Assembly (NCBI RefSeq): GCF_025847235.1
Contig: NZ_JAOZEW010000011.1
Coordinates: 122,572 to 186,571, forward strand
Length of the DNA stretch: 64,000 nt
Reading direction: 5' to 3'
Source: Flavobacterium shii
Lineage (GTDB): Bacteria > Bacteroidota > Bacteroidia > Flavobacteriales > Flavobacteriaceae
Each line of letters opens with the position of its first letter. Within the stretch, counting starts at the first letter, position 1. Shown in pieces: positions 21,961 through 31,032 of this stretch. A model generated the notes under the pieces. It worked only from the letters and a program-made list of their open reading frames with translations. It did not search any database and had not been told where the DNA came from. Both the position numbers and the translations under genes were made by a program.

Positions 21961-22202
21961 TTGAAATTGTTTTAAGTTATTAAGGTAAATATACTTTCTT
22001 TTAATTAATACACAAATTATTAATTCGCTTTTTATAGTGTACTTAATTATTTACTTTTGTTCTCTATTACAAATACAAAAATCAAACCAAAGTATAAAAG
22101 GGTTATTTGTTAAGCTGCTTGATCGTTTATTTTACTGAGGTAAAAACGATTAGACAATTTAGTGATTAAACAATTTAATGATAAAAACATATCCAAGATA
22201 AA

Positions 22203-24836
22203 ATGACAATTCCAGCACAATTTGACGCTAAAACAATCGAGAACAAATGGTACGACTATTGGATGAAAAATAATTATTTTCATTCAGAGCCAGATCATAG
22301 AACACCTTATACTATTGTAATCCCTCCGCCTAACGTTACTGGGGTCTTACACATGGGGCACATGCTTAACAATACCATTCAGGATGTATTGATAAGAAGA
22401 GCGCGTCTTAAAGGATTCAATGCTTGTTGGGTACCAGGAACAGACCATGCATCGATTGCTACAGAAGCTAAAGTTGTTGCTAAATTAAAAGCCGAAGGAA
22501 TCAATAAAAATGATTTAACCCGTGAAGAATTCTTGGCTCATGCTTGGGAATGGACAGATAAATATGGTGGTGTAATCTTAGATCAGTTAAAAAAACTAGG
22601 AGCTTCTTGCGACTGGGAAAGAACTAAGTTTACAATGGATCCAGATATGTCGGCTTCAGTAATTAAATCGTTTGTTGATTTGTATAACAAAGGATTAATC
22701 TATAGAGGTTACCGAATGGTAAACTGGGATCCTGAGGCAAAAACAACTTTATCTGACGAAGAAGTTATTTATGAAGAACAACAAGGAAAATTATTTTTCC
22801 TTAAATATAAAATAGAAGGAACTGAGGAATTTTTGACCGTTGCTACAACACGTCCGGAAACTATTTTTGGAGATACTGCAATTTGTATTAATCCCAATGA
22901 TGAGCGTTTTACTCACTTAAAAGGTAAAAAAGCTATTATTCCTATCTCTGGAAGAGTTATTCCTATTATCGAAGATGAGTATGTAGATGTAGAGTTCGGA
23001 ACAGGATGTCTTAAAGTGACGCCTGCACACGATATGAATGATAAAACGCTAGGAGAGAAGCATAATCTGGAAATTGTAGATATCTTTAATGAAGATGCTA
23101 CCCTTAATAGTTTTGGATTGCATTATCAAGGAAAAGATCGTTTTGTAGTTCGTACTGAGATTGCAAAAGAACTAGAAGAAATCGGTGCTTTGGCGAAGAC
23201 CGAAACTCACCTTAATAAAGTAGGAACTTCTGAAAGAACCAAAGCAGTTATCGAACCAAGATTATCAGATCAATGGTTTCTTAAAATGGAAGATTTAGTA
23301 AAACCAGCAATTAAATCTGTTTTAGTTGATGGTGATATTAAATTACACCCAAAACGTTTTGAAAATACGTATGCACACTGGTTAAATAATATTCGCGATT
23401 GGAATATCTCTCGCCAGTTATGGTGGGGACAACAAATTCCAGCTTATTTTTATGGAGATGGAAAAGAAGATTTTGTAGTTGCAGAAAATATAGAAGACGC
23501 TTTAAAATTAGCACAGGAAAAAACTTCTAACAATTCACTAAAAACATCTGACTTAAGACAAGATGTTGACGCACTAGATACTTGGTTCTCATCTTGGTTA
23601 TGGCCAATGTCGGTTTTTGGTGGAATAATGGATCCAGAAAGTGAAGATTTTAAATATTACTATCCAACAAATGATTTGGTTACAGGTCCGGATATTTTAT
23701 TTTTCTGGGTTGCCAGAATGATTATTGCAGGGTATGAATATGCAGGCGAAAAACCATTTACAAATGTATATTTAACAGGTTTAGTACGTGATAAGCAACG
23801 TCGTAAAATGTCTAAATCATTAGGTAACTCACCAGATCCTTTAGATTTAATTGATACATTCGGTGCAGATGGTGTTCGTGTAGGATTGCTTTTAAGTGCT
23901 TCTGCAGGAAACGACATCATGTTTGACGAAGAATTATGTAATCAAGGAAAAGGATTCTCTAATAAAATATGGAATGCCTTTAAATTGATAAAAGGATGGG
24001 AAGTTTCGGATACTATTCCGCAACCAGAATCATCAAAAGTAGCAATCGAATGGTACGAAGCTAAATTGCAACAAACATTAGTAGACATCGAAGATAATTT
24101 TGAGAAATACAGAATTTCAGATGCTTTAATGGGAATTTATAAATTGGTTTGGGATGATTTCTGTTCTTGGTTCCTTGAAATGATTAAGCCAGCTTACCAA
24201 CAACCTATTGACAGTGCTACTTTTGCGAAAGCAATAGAAATGTTAGAAAGTAACTTGAAATTATTACATCCGTTTATGCCTTTCTTAACAGAGGAAATTT
24301 GGCATTTAATTGCTGATAGAACTCCAGAAGAAGCTTTAATTGTTTCGACTTGGCCAGAATTAAAATCATTTGATGCTAAATTAATTGCTGATTTTGAAAA
24401 CACAAGCGAGGTAATTTCTGGAATAAGAACAATTCGTAAAGACAAGAATATTCCGTTTAAAGATGTTATCGAATTAAAGATTGTAAACAACGATAAAGCT
24501 TCAACTTATTTTGATTCGATTGTAACTAAATTAGGAAACATTACTTCATTAGAATATGTTTCGGATAAAGTAGATGGAGCGTTATCTTTTAGAGTAAAAT
24601 CGAATGAATATTTTATTCCGATAACAGGAAATATTAATGTTGAAGAAGAAATTGCAAAACTTACTGCAGAGTTGGTTTATACGCAAGGATTCTTGAAATC
24701 GGTTCAGTCTAAACTGGCAAATGAGAAATTTGTGGCTGGTGCGCCAGAGAAAGTTTTGGCTAACGAAAAACAAAAAGAAGCTGATGCTTTAGCAAAAATT
24801 GCTACAATCGAACAAAGTTTAGCTGGTTTGAAATAA
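22203..24836 (+). CDS. valS: Valyl-tRNA synthetase
   Basis: Charges tRNA-Val and edits mischarged threonine. The 877-residue class I enzyme has the HIGH-type motif NVTGVLHMGHML near residue 45, the editing-domain regions TTRPETIFGDTA and GTGCLKVTPAHD, WNISRQLWWGQQIPAY, RRKMSKSLGNSPDPLD as the KMSKS loop near residue 533, and the C-terminal coiled-coil arm typical of ValRS. The upstream region contains AT-rich GATCGTTTA and GTGATTAAACAATTTAATG units related to the TTAATCG repeats. Confidence 0.97.
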   Translation: MTIPAQFDAKTIENKWYDYWMKNNYFHSEPDHRTPYTIVIPPPNVTGVLHMGHMLNNTIQDVLIRRARLKGFNACWVPGTDHASIATEAKVVAKLKAEGINKNDLTREEFLAHAWEWTDKYGGVILDQLKKLGASCDWERTKFTMDPDMSASVIKSFVDLYNKGLIYRGYRMVNWDPEAKTTLSDEEVIYEEQQGKLFFLKYKIEGTEEFLTVATTRPETIFGDTAICINPNDERFTHLKGKKAIIPISGRVIPIIEDEYVDVEFGTGCLKVTPAHDMNDKTLGEKHNLEIVDIFNEDATLNSFGLHYQGKDRFVVRTEIAKELEEIGALAKTETHLNKVGTSERTKAVIEPRLSDQWFLKMEDLVKPAIKSVLVDGDIKLHPKRFENTYAHWLNNIRDWNISRQLWWGQQIPAYFYGDGKEDFVVAENIEDALKLAQEKTSNNSLKTSDLRQDVDALDTWFSSWLWPMSVFGGIMDPESEDFKYYYPTNDLVTGPDILFFWVARMIIAGYEYAGEKPFTNVYLTGLVRDKQRRKMSKSLGNSPDPLDLIDTFGADGVRVGLLLSASAGNDIMFDEELCNQGKGFSNKIWNAFKLIKGWEVSDTIPQPESSKVAIEWYEAKLQQTLVDIEDNFEKYRISDALMGIYKLVWDDFCSWFLEMIKPAYQQPIDSATFAKAIEMLESNLKLLHPFMPFLTEEIWHLIADRTPEEALIVSTWPELKSFDAKLIADFENTSEVISGIRTIRKDKNIPFKDVIELKIVNNDKASTYFDSIVTKLGNITSLEYVSDKVDGALSFRVKSNEYFIPITGNINVEEEIAKLTAELVYTQGFLKSVQSKLANEKFVAGAPEKVLANEKQKEADALAKIATIEQSLAGLK

Positions 24837-24860
24837 GAACTAGAATTGCTTTTAAAAATA

Positions 24861-24897
24861 AAAAATCCCAATACTAAATTTTAGTATTGGGATTTTT
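24861..24897. terminator. Bidirectional terminator between valS and the kinase-like gene
   Basis: Fifteen-base perfect stem (AAAAATCCCAATACT at 24861-24875, complement at 24883-24897) with an AAATTTT loop. The stop codon of the minus-strand gene (24874-24876) lies inside the stem, so the last codons of that gene form half of the hairpin. Confidence 0.9.
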
Positions 24898-25521
24898 ATT
24901 TTCGTAAAAAACATCATTGATATAGAAAACGGTATCAATAAATTGTAGAATCCCATTTTCTGTTAATACGTTTTCATCATGAAGATCTTCAAGGATAATT
25001 CCTAGTTCTGGATTATAGTAATCATTGTTTTTCGTATTTAAAAATCCATTTGCAAGCATGAACTTCTTAACTAAATCTAGATTGGTTTTTTCAGTTGCTT
25101 TTACAAAGGGTTGCTCAACAACGGCATACAATGTATCTGTTTCTTTATGAAATCCTAATAATTTATAAGCTGTGTCGGGGAAAAAATAATTATTTAAAAG
25201 TAAGTTGTTTAGATAATCTAACCAAGAATTGTAATAAATGGAATCATTTAGTTTTATTACATTTTTTCCATCTTTTAAATAAACTTTCTGTTCAGCTCCT
25301 TCAGAAACATAATTATCTATATTAATATCTAAAACCCAAAGGTTATTTTCTGTAATAAATTTTTCTAAGGCTTCTGTTTCTTGTTCTTTGAAGTGCTTGA
25401 ACCCTTTAGCCATTTCACTTGAGCTCTGGCTTCGGCTAAGGTAACTGGTTGTTGCTTGGATAGTTGTTCCATGCTTAACTTTGCCCTTTCCTGAAATGAT
25501 AGATTGTAATTCATATTTCAT
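24874..25521 (-). CDS. Small kinase-like protein (polyvalent protein kinase type)
   Basis: A 215-residue cytoplasmic protein without signal or membrane segments. I prefer the ATG at 25521 (MKYELQS) because an 11-base palindrome and a promoter-like stretch lie just upstream; an ATG at 25554 would include them in the gene. Residues near 190 read LEDLHDENVLTENGILQFID, which resembles the HxxN catalytic loop followed by the Asp of the metal-binding strand in kinase folds; GAEQKVYL near residue 74 could be the glycine-rich loop. Similar proteins are annotated as polyvalent protein kinase domains linked to mobile elements. The assignment is tentative; the gene itself is secure from its long frame and distinct termination signals. 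Confidence 0.65.
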   Translation of the reverse strand: MKYELQSIISGKGKVKHGTTIQATTSYLSRSQSSSEMAKGFKHFKEQETEALEKFITENNLWVLDINIDNYVSEGAEQKVYLKDGKNVIKLNDSIYYNSWLDYLNNLLLNNYFFPDTAYKLLGFHKETDTLYAVVEQPFVKATEKTNLDLVKKFMLANGFLNTKNNDYYNPELGIILEDLHDENVLTENGILQFIDTVFYINDVFYENKNPNTKI

Positions 25522-25524
25522 AGT

Positions 25525-25551
25525 ATAAAATGTAAAAGTATTACATTTTAT
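25525..25551 (-). promoter_or_regulatory. Palindrome just upstream of the kinase-like gene
   Basis: Perfect 11-base inverted repeat (ATAAAATGTAA at 25525-25535, TTACATTTTAT at 25541-25551) with a 5-base centre, ending 3 bases before the chosen start codon. The minus strand reads TACTTTTA across the centre, close to a -7 element. It could be an operator or an mRNA hairpin over the start. Confidence 0.5.
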
Positions 25552-25605
25552 CACATTATCAAAAGCTATTTAGTTTTTGTAGCTTTTATATTATTTTTTT
25601 TCGGT

Positions 25606-26919
25606 TTACTTCTTTCTGGTTAAAACCAAAAACAAAGGATAAGAAACCACAGTAATACCCAGTATAATTACAAAGCTTTTTGGGTCGCTATATATGAATC
25701 CGATTAATAATGCCAATGAAACGATAATAGCCAAAATGGTAGTCCAAGGATACCAAAAAGAGCGATATGGTCTTGGTAGATCAGGTTCTGAAATTCTTAG
25801 CTTTAGCAAAGAAAAATATGCCAATCCCCAAACGATGATTGATGTAAATGCTGCAAACGAAAACAATACTTCGAAGGAACCAATACAAATTAAGAATAAA
25901 CTAAATACTGAAGAAACTAAAAGTGCAACAATAGGGGTTCCGCCTTTGTTAACGATTGTTCCTTTTTCGATAAAAAAGCCATCTCTACTCAATCCGTATA
26001 AGATTCTTGGTGGAATCATCATAAAGGCATTTAGAATACTAATTAAGGAGAAAATAGAAATAACGGTTACTATTATGGCTCCGTTTTTTCCGAAAATAAT
26101 GTTTGCTACATCTGCAGCAGCCAAATTAGATTTTGCCAACGTTTCGATTGGTAGAACATGAAAGAAAGCAATGTTCAGTAAAACATAAATGGCAATTACA
26201 AGAAGTACTCCGCTATATAATGATCTTGGAATATTCTTGCTTGGATTATCATTTTCTTCTGCAAAAAAGCAAACACCATTCCAACCATTATAGGTTCCGA
26301 TAATGAGTTGAAGTGATTTGAAAAATCCAAATATAAGTCCGATTTGAAAAAAAGAATTGTCTTTTTGGATAGGAGGTAACTTTACGCCAGCATACATAAA
26401 ACAAGCAATAACCAGTGCAACAAAACAAATAACTTTAATGAAACTGGTAATTTGCTGAATGGCGCTACCATTTTTTACACCACTTAAATGCAGTAATACA
26501 AATGCAATTAATAACGAGATGGCAATTGTTGTTGAATAGCTTTCGAGACTTGGAAATAAAATAATGATATATTCACTAATAACGATACAGTAAAACGCAG
26601 GCGGAATTACATTGGTAATATAATCGAACCAACCTGAGAGGAAACCGGCATATTCACCAAAAGCTCTTTTTATGTAATTATAAGATCCTCCAGCTTTGGG
26701 AAGCATTGTGGCAAGTTCTGCATAAGAATTGGCTCCAATTAAGACAAATAATCCACCAAAAAGCCAAGAAGCAATAATGAGCCAATAATTATCTAATAAG
26801 CCAGCAATTGTTCCCGGAGTTCGTAAAATTCCGACTCCAATTGTGCCTCCAATTAATACGGCAATATTAAAGCTTAATCCTAAACTTTTTTTTAGTTGGT
26901 TTTTTTTAGAATCTGACAT
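25606..26919 (-). CDS. APC-family amino acid permease
   Basis: Amino acid transporter of the inner membrane, 437 residues with about 12 membrane segments. It begins with the family pattern LGLSFNIAVLIGGTIGVGIL, followed by GANSYAELATMLPKAGGSYNYIKRAFG and a conserved cytosolic YNGWNGVCFFAEENDNPSKNIPRSL. The start at 26919 (MSDSKKN) was chosen over one 15 codons upstream because the extra residues look like untranslated leader. The substrate cannot be fixed; it is closest in look to LAT/serine-threonine-type exchangers. No operon partner. Confidence 0.9.
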   Translation of the reverse strand: MSDSKKNQLKKSLGLSFNIAVLIGGTIGVGILRTPGTIAGLLDNYWLIIASWLFGGLFVLIGANSYAELATMLPKAGGSYNYIKRAFGEYAGFLSGWFDYITNVIPPAFYCIVISEYIIILFPSLESYSTTIAISLLIAFVLLHLSGVKNGSAIQQITSFIKVICFVALVIACFMYAGVKLPPIQKDNSFFQIGLIFGFFKSLQLIIGTYNGWNGVCFFAEENDNPSKNIPRSLYSGVLLVIAIYVLLNIAFFHVLPIETLAKSNLAAADVANIIFGKNGAIIVTVISIFSLISILNAFMMIPPRILYGLSRDGFFIEKGTIVNKGGTPIVALLVSSVFSLFLICIGSFEVLFSFAAFTSIIVWGLAYFSLLKLRISEPDLPRPYRSFWYPWTTILAIIVSLALLIGFIYSDPKSFVIILGITVVSYPLFLVLTRKK

Positions 26920-27000
26920 ATTTAGAATTTTGTTTTTTTGAAATTTGAATTGTTGGGGCAGCAAAAGTAATACAATTAAAGTACTTTATTTTGAAAACAA

Positions 27001-27030
27001 AAAACCTCGTTTATTGCTAAACGAGGTTTT
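27001..27030 (-). terminator. Terminator after the TonB receptor-PepSY operon
   Basis: Perfect 13-base stem (AAAACCTCGTTTA at 27001-27013, complement at 27018-27030) with a TTGC loop, 25 bases beyond the PepSY gene stop on the minus strand, followed by T-rich sequence there. Confidence 0.88.
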
Positions 27031-27054
27031 GTATTTTGTTAGTATAAAATTGTA

Positions 27055-27609
27055 TTAAGCTAGTAAAAACAAGAATATAAGTGGGAATAAAATTCCAGCC
27101 ACAGCTAGTTTCCAACCTCTGTTTTTAAAGCTAAATTTACTTGCCGATTTTATCATTATAATTCCAGTTACAGCAATTACAATTAAACTTAAAGCAAAGA
27201 TATCCGAGTAATAAATCCACCAGTTTGAAGTGCTTTTATGCAATTTCATCGTCTGGCTAATAAAAGGTGTTTTTATGAAAGTAACGATTTCACCTTTTCC
27301 TGTCTTCATATCAATCTCTACATCATGATTTTCGAAAGAGATTTTGTAAGTCCCTTTTTTAGCTCCCTGACGACGGATTTTATCATCTATATTTAATTTA
27401 TTTCCAAGTTCTTCGGCAAATTTCTCGTTCAGTTTTTCTTCTGCTGGAAGGCTTACCTCTATCGCTTTAGTCTCGGTAGTGTATTTATCAGGATGCCAAT
27501 TTTCGCGGTGGTTCATTAATATTCCTGAAAAAGAGAATGAGATAATAAGTCCGACGTAAAAATAACCTAGATCACGGTGTAGATTTCTGAGTTGTTTTGC
27601 TGTTTTCAT
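27055..27609 (-). CDS. PepSY-associated membrane protein
   Basis: A 184-residue inner-membrane protein with three hydrophobic segments: residues ~15-35 (LGYFYVGLIISFSFSGILMN), ~135-155 and ~165-183. It starts with the PepSY_TM pattern KQLRNLHRDLGYFY and has a short PepSY domain (GTYKISFENHDVEIDMKTGKGE). Such proteins are regularly encoded beside siderophore receptors and are proposed to act in periplasmic reduction or processing of ferric siderophores. It follows a TonB receptor by 154 bases on the same strand, which agrees with that role. Confidence 0.88.
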   Translation of the reverse strand: MKTAKQLRNLHRDLGYFYVGLIISFSFSGILMNHRENWHPDKYTTETKAIEVSLPAEEKLNEKFAEELGNKLNIDDKIRRQGAKKGTYKISFENHDVEIDMKTGKGEIVTFIKTPFISQTMKLHKSTSNWWIYYSDIFALSLIVIAVTGIIMIKSASKFSFKNRGWKLAVAGILFPLIFLFLLA

Positions 27610-27763
27610 AACGGGAATTTGATGTGGTATATTAATAGATTGCTGAAAATTTTGTGCTGCGAAAATACTTTATATTTAACTAAAAATCAAAAACCTTTTT
27701 CTGATTTTCAATAGATGAAAATTTAAGAAAAAAGTTTTTGATTAACAGAAACAATATTGTCTC

Positions 27764-30022
27764 TTAGAATTTATATCTTAAACTTGTCATTACTTGACGA
27801 GGTGCAATTGGGTTCACACTATAATTCTCGTGAACTGTATAATTTAACTCGTTTGTAATGTTTGATAATTTACATAAGATGGAGAATTTATTCCATTCGT
27901 AACCTGCAGAAACATCAATAGTAGTATATGCTGTTAATGGAATTTCTCTGTCATTGATTCCGCTTGGTTTTGTAGCGTCGTATTGACTGTTCCAACCACC
28001 AGTTCTTTTTCCAATATAATTTCCGATTGCTCCAAAAGAAACACCTTTAAGTAAACCGTTTTGTAAAGTATAAAAGAAACTTAAATTTGCTGTATTAGCA
28101 GGAGTTCTTACTAAACGATCCCCTTCGATAAAACTACCATTTGCTCCAGAAGTTTTGGTATAACGCATATCGTTATAGCTATATCCTGCAATAATGTTTA
28201 AACCATCAAGAGGTCTTGCGGTAATGTCAATTTCTATTCCTTTACTTTTTGTTTCTCCACTTAAAACTTTAATAGTTGTATCTATGTTTTGAGATCCATC
28301 AGCTTTAAATTCGGCAGTTTGGGCTAGATTACTGTTGGTAATTTGGTATACAGTAACATTTGTACTTAATAAACCTTTCCAGAAATCTTTTTTCACACCA
28401 AATTCATATTGATCAATGATAGATGGTTTTATCGCGTCTCCATTAACAGTTGTTCCTGTATTTGGAGTAAAAGAGTTAGAGTAACTTCCAAATAACGAAA
28501 TGTCTCTTGTAGGTTGGTATACTAATCCTAATTTTGGGGAAAAGGCTGCGTCTGTAAGTTTCTGGCTTTTGATTACTGTGGTTGGTGATACACTATAATC
28601 TGTTGTTTCAACTTGAGTTTCTTGCCATGACCAACGTAATCCTGCTAGAACTTTGAATTGATCTGTAATCGAAATTAAATCCTGGAAATAAACTCCAAAA
28701 CGATTAGAATCTGTATTTGCAAGTTTAGTTGCTTTTGCATTCGGGATGTCCATACGTTGTCCCATATAAGTAAGATCATAAATGTTTACGCGGTCGTATG
28801 CATTTGCAATGTATTTTCCTTTGGCATCTTTCTCTGCTTGTTGACTAAAAGCATAAGTATATGCTTGTGTAAATGAGTTTTCAAAATCAACACCTGTAAA
28901 AAGTTGGTGTTTTACTTTTCCAGTATAAAAATTACCTTGTAAGCTTAATTGTTCTCCAATTATTTGTTCAAAATTATCGTTTTGACCTAATGGACGAATA
29001 TAATCACCATTTACATAATTTGGAATAGTAGTATCAATAGATACACGTTCAGTACCTTTAGAAGTTCTGTGGTAATTTTGGAAAGAAGTATTAAAGTTTA
29101 ATTTCCAATTGTCATTAAAATCGTGGTTTATCAAAGTCGAAACACTTGTTTGAGTTGTTTTTCCGTTTGACCAAAGTGCTCCTAAATATTTGTTTCTTGG
29201 TAGATCGGCAAGTTCTTTTCCAATAATTCCTGTTCCAAAATCCGGAGTCCAGTCGTAACTTAAATAATCTCCTTGTAATGTAATTTGAGTTTTATCGCTT
29301 ACTTTAAATAAAAATGAAGGGTTTATGTAATAACGCTCATTTTTAACGATATCTCTAAAACTTTCTGAGTTTTCGTAAGTACCAGTAAAACGATACGCGA
29401 TGTATTTGTTTAAAGGACCGTAAATATCAACCGATGGTTTGTAAAAAGAGTAACTTCCCATTTGCATAGAAATCTCTCCACCTTTGGTAAATTGTGGACT
29501 TTTTGTAACCATGTTCAAAATTCCTCCCGGAGCAACATTACCAAATAATAATGCAGAACTTCCTTTTAGGAATTCTACTTTTTCCAAAGATGAAACTTCC
29601 GGCATAGAACCGCTGCTGAAACGAAATCCATTTTTGAACATATTATTCGCCGACATATCGTAACCTCTGGAGAAAAAAGATTCTTGAGCTCCACCACGTG
29701 CGGATCCTACATAAATACCATTCATGTTTTTTACAACTTCACTCAATCTAATAGCTTGTTGTTGCTCGATTATTACATTATCTATTACTTGTACACTTTG
29801 AGGAAGATCCATAACCTTTATCCCTGATCGCACTGCAGATACTGGCTTTCTTTGTTTATTGGCTGTAATTACAACCTCATTAAGAACTTCGCCTTTTTTA
29901 TTTTTTACTGTATCTGTAATTGCAAGGGCGGTATCATTATTGCTTTCGACTGTTTTTGCACTTCCTTGCGCAAAACCTGATAGACTGAATAATAAACCTA
30001 AAGTGGGTAGAATATATCTCAT
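27764..30022 (-). CDS. TonB-dependent siderophore receptor
   Basis: Outer-membrane receptor of 752 residues that imports ferric siderophores using TonB energy. Signal peptide ends near residue 20 (SLSGFAQG), a TonB box-like NEVVITANK is near residue 50, then the plug domain (DLPQSVQVIDNVIIEQQQ, GGAQESFFSRGYD, VEFLKGSSALLFGNVAPGG) and the 22-strand barrel ending RQVMTSLRYKF with terminal Phe. It lacks the N-terminal carboxypeptidase-like domain of its neighbour at 31033. The plug and ASFFSRGYD-type motif place it in the ferrichrome/hydroxamate-like group. Promoter and probable iron operator are at 30057-30102. Confidence 0.95.
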   Translation of the reverse strand: MRYILPTLGLLFSLSGFAQGSAKTVESNNDTALAITDTVKNKKGEVLNEVVITANKQRKPVSAVRSGIKVMDLPQSVQVIDNVIIEQQQAIRLSEVVKNMNGIYVGSARGGAQESFFSRGYDMSANNMFKNGFRFSSGSMPEVSSLEKVEFLKGSSALLFGNVAPGGILNMVTKSPQFTKGGEISMQMGSYSFYKPSVDIYGPLNKYIAYRFTGTYENSESFRDIVKNERYYINPSFLFKVSDKTQITLQGDYLSYDWTPDFGTGIIGKELADLPRNKYLGALWSNGKTTQTSVSTLINHDFNDNWKLNFNTSFQNYHRTSKGTERVSIDTTIPNYVNGDYIRPLGQNDNFEQIIGEQLSLQGNFYTGKVKHQLFTGVDFENSFTQAYTYAFSQQAEKDAKGKYIANAYDRVNIYDLTYMGQRMDIPNAKATKLANTDSNRFGVYFQDLISITDQFKVLAGLRWSWQETQVETTDYSVSPTTVIKSQKLTDAAFSPKLGLVYQPTRDISLFGSYSNSFTPNTGTTVNGDAIKPSIIDQYEFGVKKDFWKGLLSTNVTVYQITNSNLAQTAEFKADGSQNIDTTIKVLSGETKSKGIEIDITARPLDGLNIIAGYSYNDMRYTKTSGANGSFIEGDRLVRTPANTANLSFFYTLQNGLLKGVSFGAIGNYIGKRTGGWNSQYDATKPSGINDREIPLTAYTTIDVSAGYEWNKFSILCKLSNITNELNYTVHENYSVNPIAPRQVMTSLRYKF

Positions 30023-30056
30023 GTTTGTTTATTTGGAATAAAAAAAAATAACGATG

Positions 30057-30102
30057 CAAAAGTATGTTCTATGTTTCGATATTCAAAGCTTATTTAGATT
30101 AA
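30057..30102 (-). promoter_or_regulatory. Promoter and probable iron operator of the 27764-30022 receptor
   Basis: On the minus strand TTTG (30084-30087) and TACTTTTG (30057-30064) are 19 bases apart, an exact match to the Bacteroidota promoter. Immediately upstream is TTAATCTAAATAAGC (30088-30102). The same motif, with one difference, occupies the same place at the second receptor (33533-33547). An operator for a Fur/DtxR-like iron regulator is the likely reading. Confidence 0.7.
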
Positions 30103-30152
30103 ATATGCTTAATTTTGCCTTAAGTTTATGTATTTGATTTATTATAAAGTAA

Positions 30153-30182
30153 GTAACCCTCGCTTAGACAAGCGAGGGTTAC
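30153..30182 (-). terminator. Stem-loop after the DUF4198 gene
   Basis: Perfect 13-base GC-rich stem (GTAACCCTCGCTT at 30153-30165, complement at 30170-30182) with an AGAC loop, 47 bases past the stop codon. T-rich sequence follows on the minus strand. Confidence 0.8.
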
Positions 30183-30229
30183 ATGTTTTGATATAAAAAA
30201 TGGATTTATATTGTTCCTTTTAAGAATTT

Positions 30230-30952
30230 TTATTTAACATTTATAGCATAAGTTGCCATTTTCCATACTTCGTCATATTTTTTTCCATTATGTTCACCAG
30301 CACTTTTCTCTGTATGAGCAAATTCTACCATATATTGTCCTGACCAGATTGGTGTAAATTCGAATGAACCTTTATCATCTGTGTATAATTCTTTTTCCCA
30401 ACCATTAGGAGCAATTACCTTAATTTTTTGTTCTTTGGCAGAAACACCGTCATATAAAGCAAATACAGATACCTTTATGTCTTTTTTTGCGATATCGGCA
30501 TTTTCAGCAAATACACCGATTGCATTTTTATTTGCAGTAGCATAATTACCTGCAGCTTTGTTTCCAACAACTACATTGGCGCTTGAATTATAATCTAATT
30601 TCATAGTTCCGTACACATCTTTTACAGTATGTTGCATTACTACAGTATATACTCCATCTTCTTCTGGTGTGAAAAAAGCTTGGTATTTTTTCTCTAAAGC
30701 TGTTGGAGTTAATTTAATTTCTTTTTTAGAAGGAGTTATCAATACTAATGAGAAATCTTTTAAATCCGAAAACCATTTTGCGGAAGGCGTAATATCGTTA
30801 TCTGAAAATTCTCCAAAATAAACCGAAATTTCCTGAGGTTTTCCTTTGGTACCAGTTGCTTTGGTTTCTATCCAAAGTGCATGAGCAAATAATTGTGGGC
30901 TAAGTAATAAAGTAAGTAATACCAGGGCTGTTTTTAAAGTGCTTAATTTCAT
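30230..30952 (-). CDS. DUF4198 periplasmic protein
   Basis: A 240-residue exported protein: signal peptide ending LFAHALWIE, then the DUF4198 pattern (AHALWIETKATGTKGKPQEISVYFGEF shortened here to its first and last parts) with an Ig-like C-terminal half (YTDDKGSFEFTPIWSGQYMVEF). The exposed His right after the signal cleavage site is typical, and related proteins accompany metal uptake systems. It follows the TonB receptor at 31033 by 80 bases and precedes a strong stem-loop, so it is part of that receptor's operon. Binding of a metal or metal complex is inferred only. Confidence 0.85.
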   Translation of the reverse strand: MKLSTLKTALVLLTLLLSPQLFAHALWIETKATGTKGKPQEISVYFGEFSDNDITPSAKWFSDLKDFSLVLITPSKKEIKLTPTALEKKYQAFFTPEEDGVYTVVMQHTVKDVYGTMKLDYNSSANVVVGNKAAGNYATANKNAIGVFAENADIAKKDIKVSVFALYDGVSAKEQKIKVIAPNGWEKELYTDDKGSFEFTPIWSGQYMVEFAHTEKSAGEHNGKKYDEVWKMATYAINVK

Positions 30953-31032
30953 AATATAAAATGTTTAAGTTAATTTTTATTGGGAATCTCTTAAATAGAT
31001 ATTTTTGATAACGGAGATTTCTTTATTTTTTT

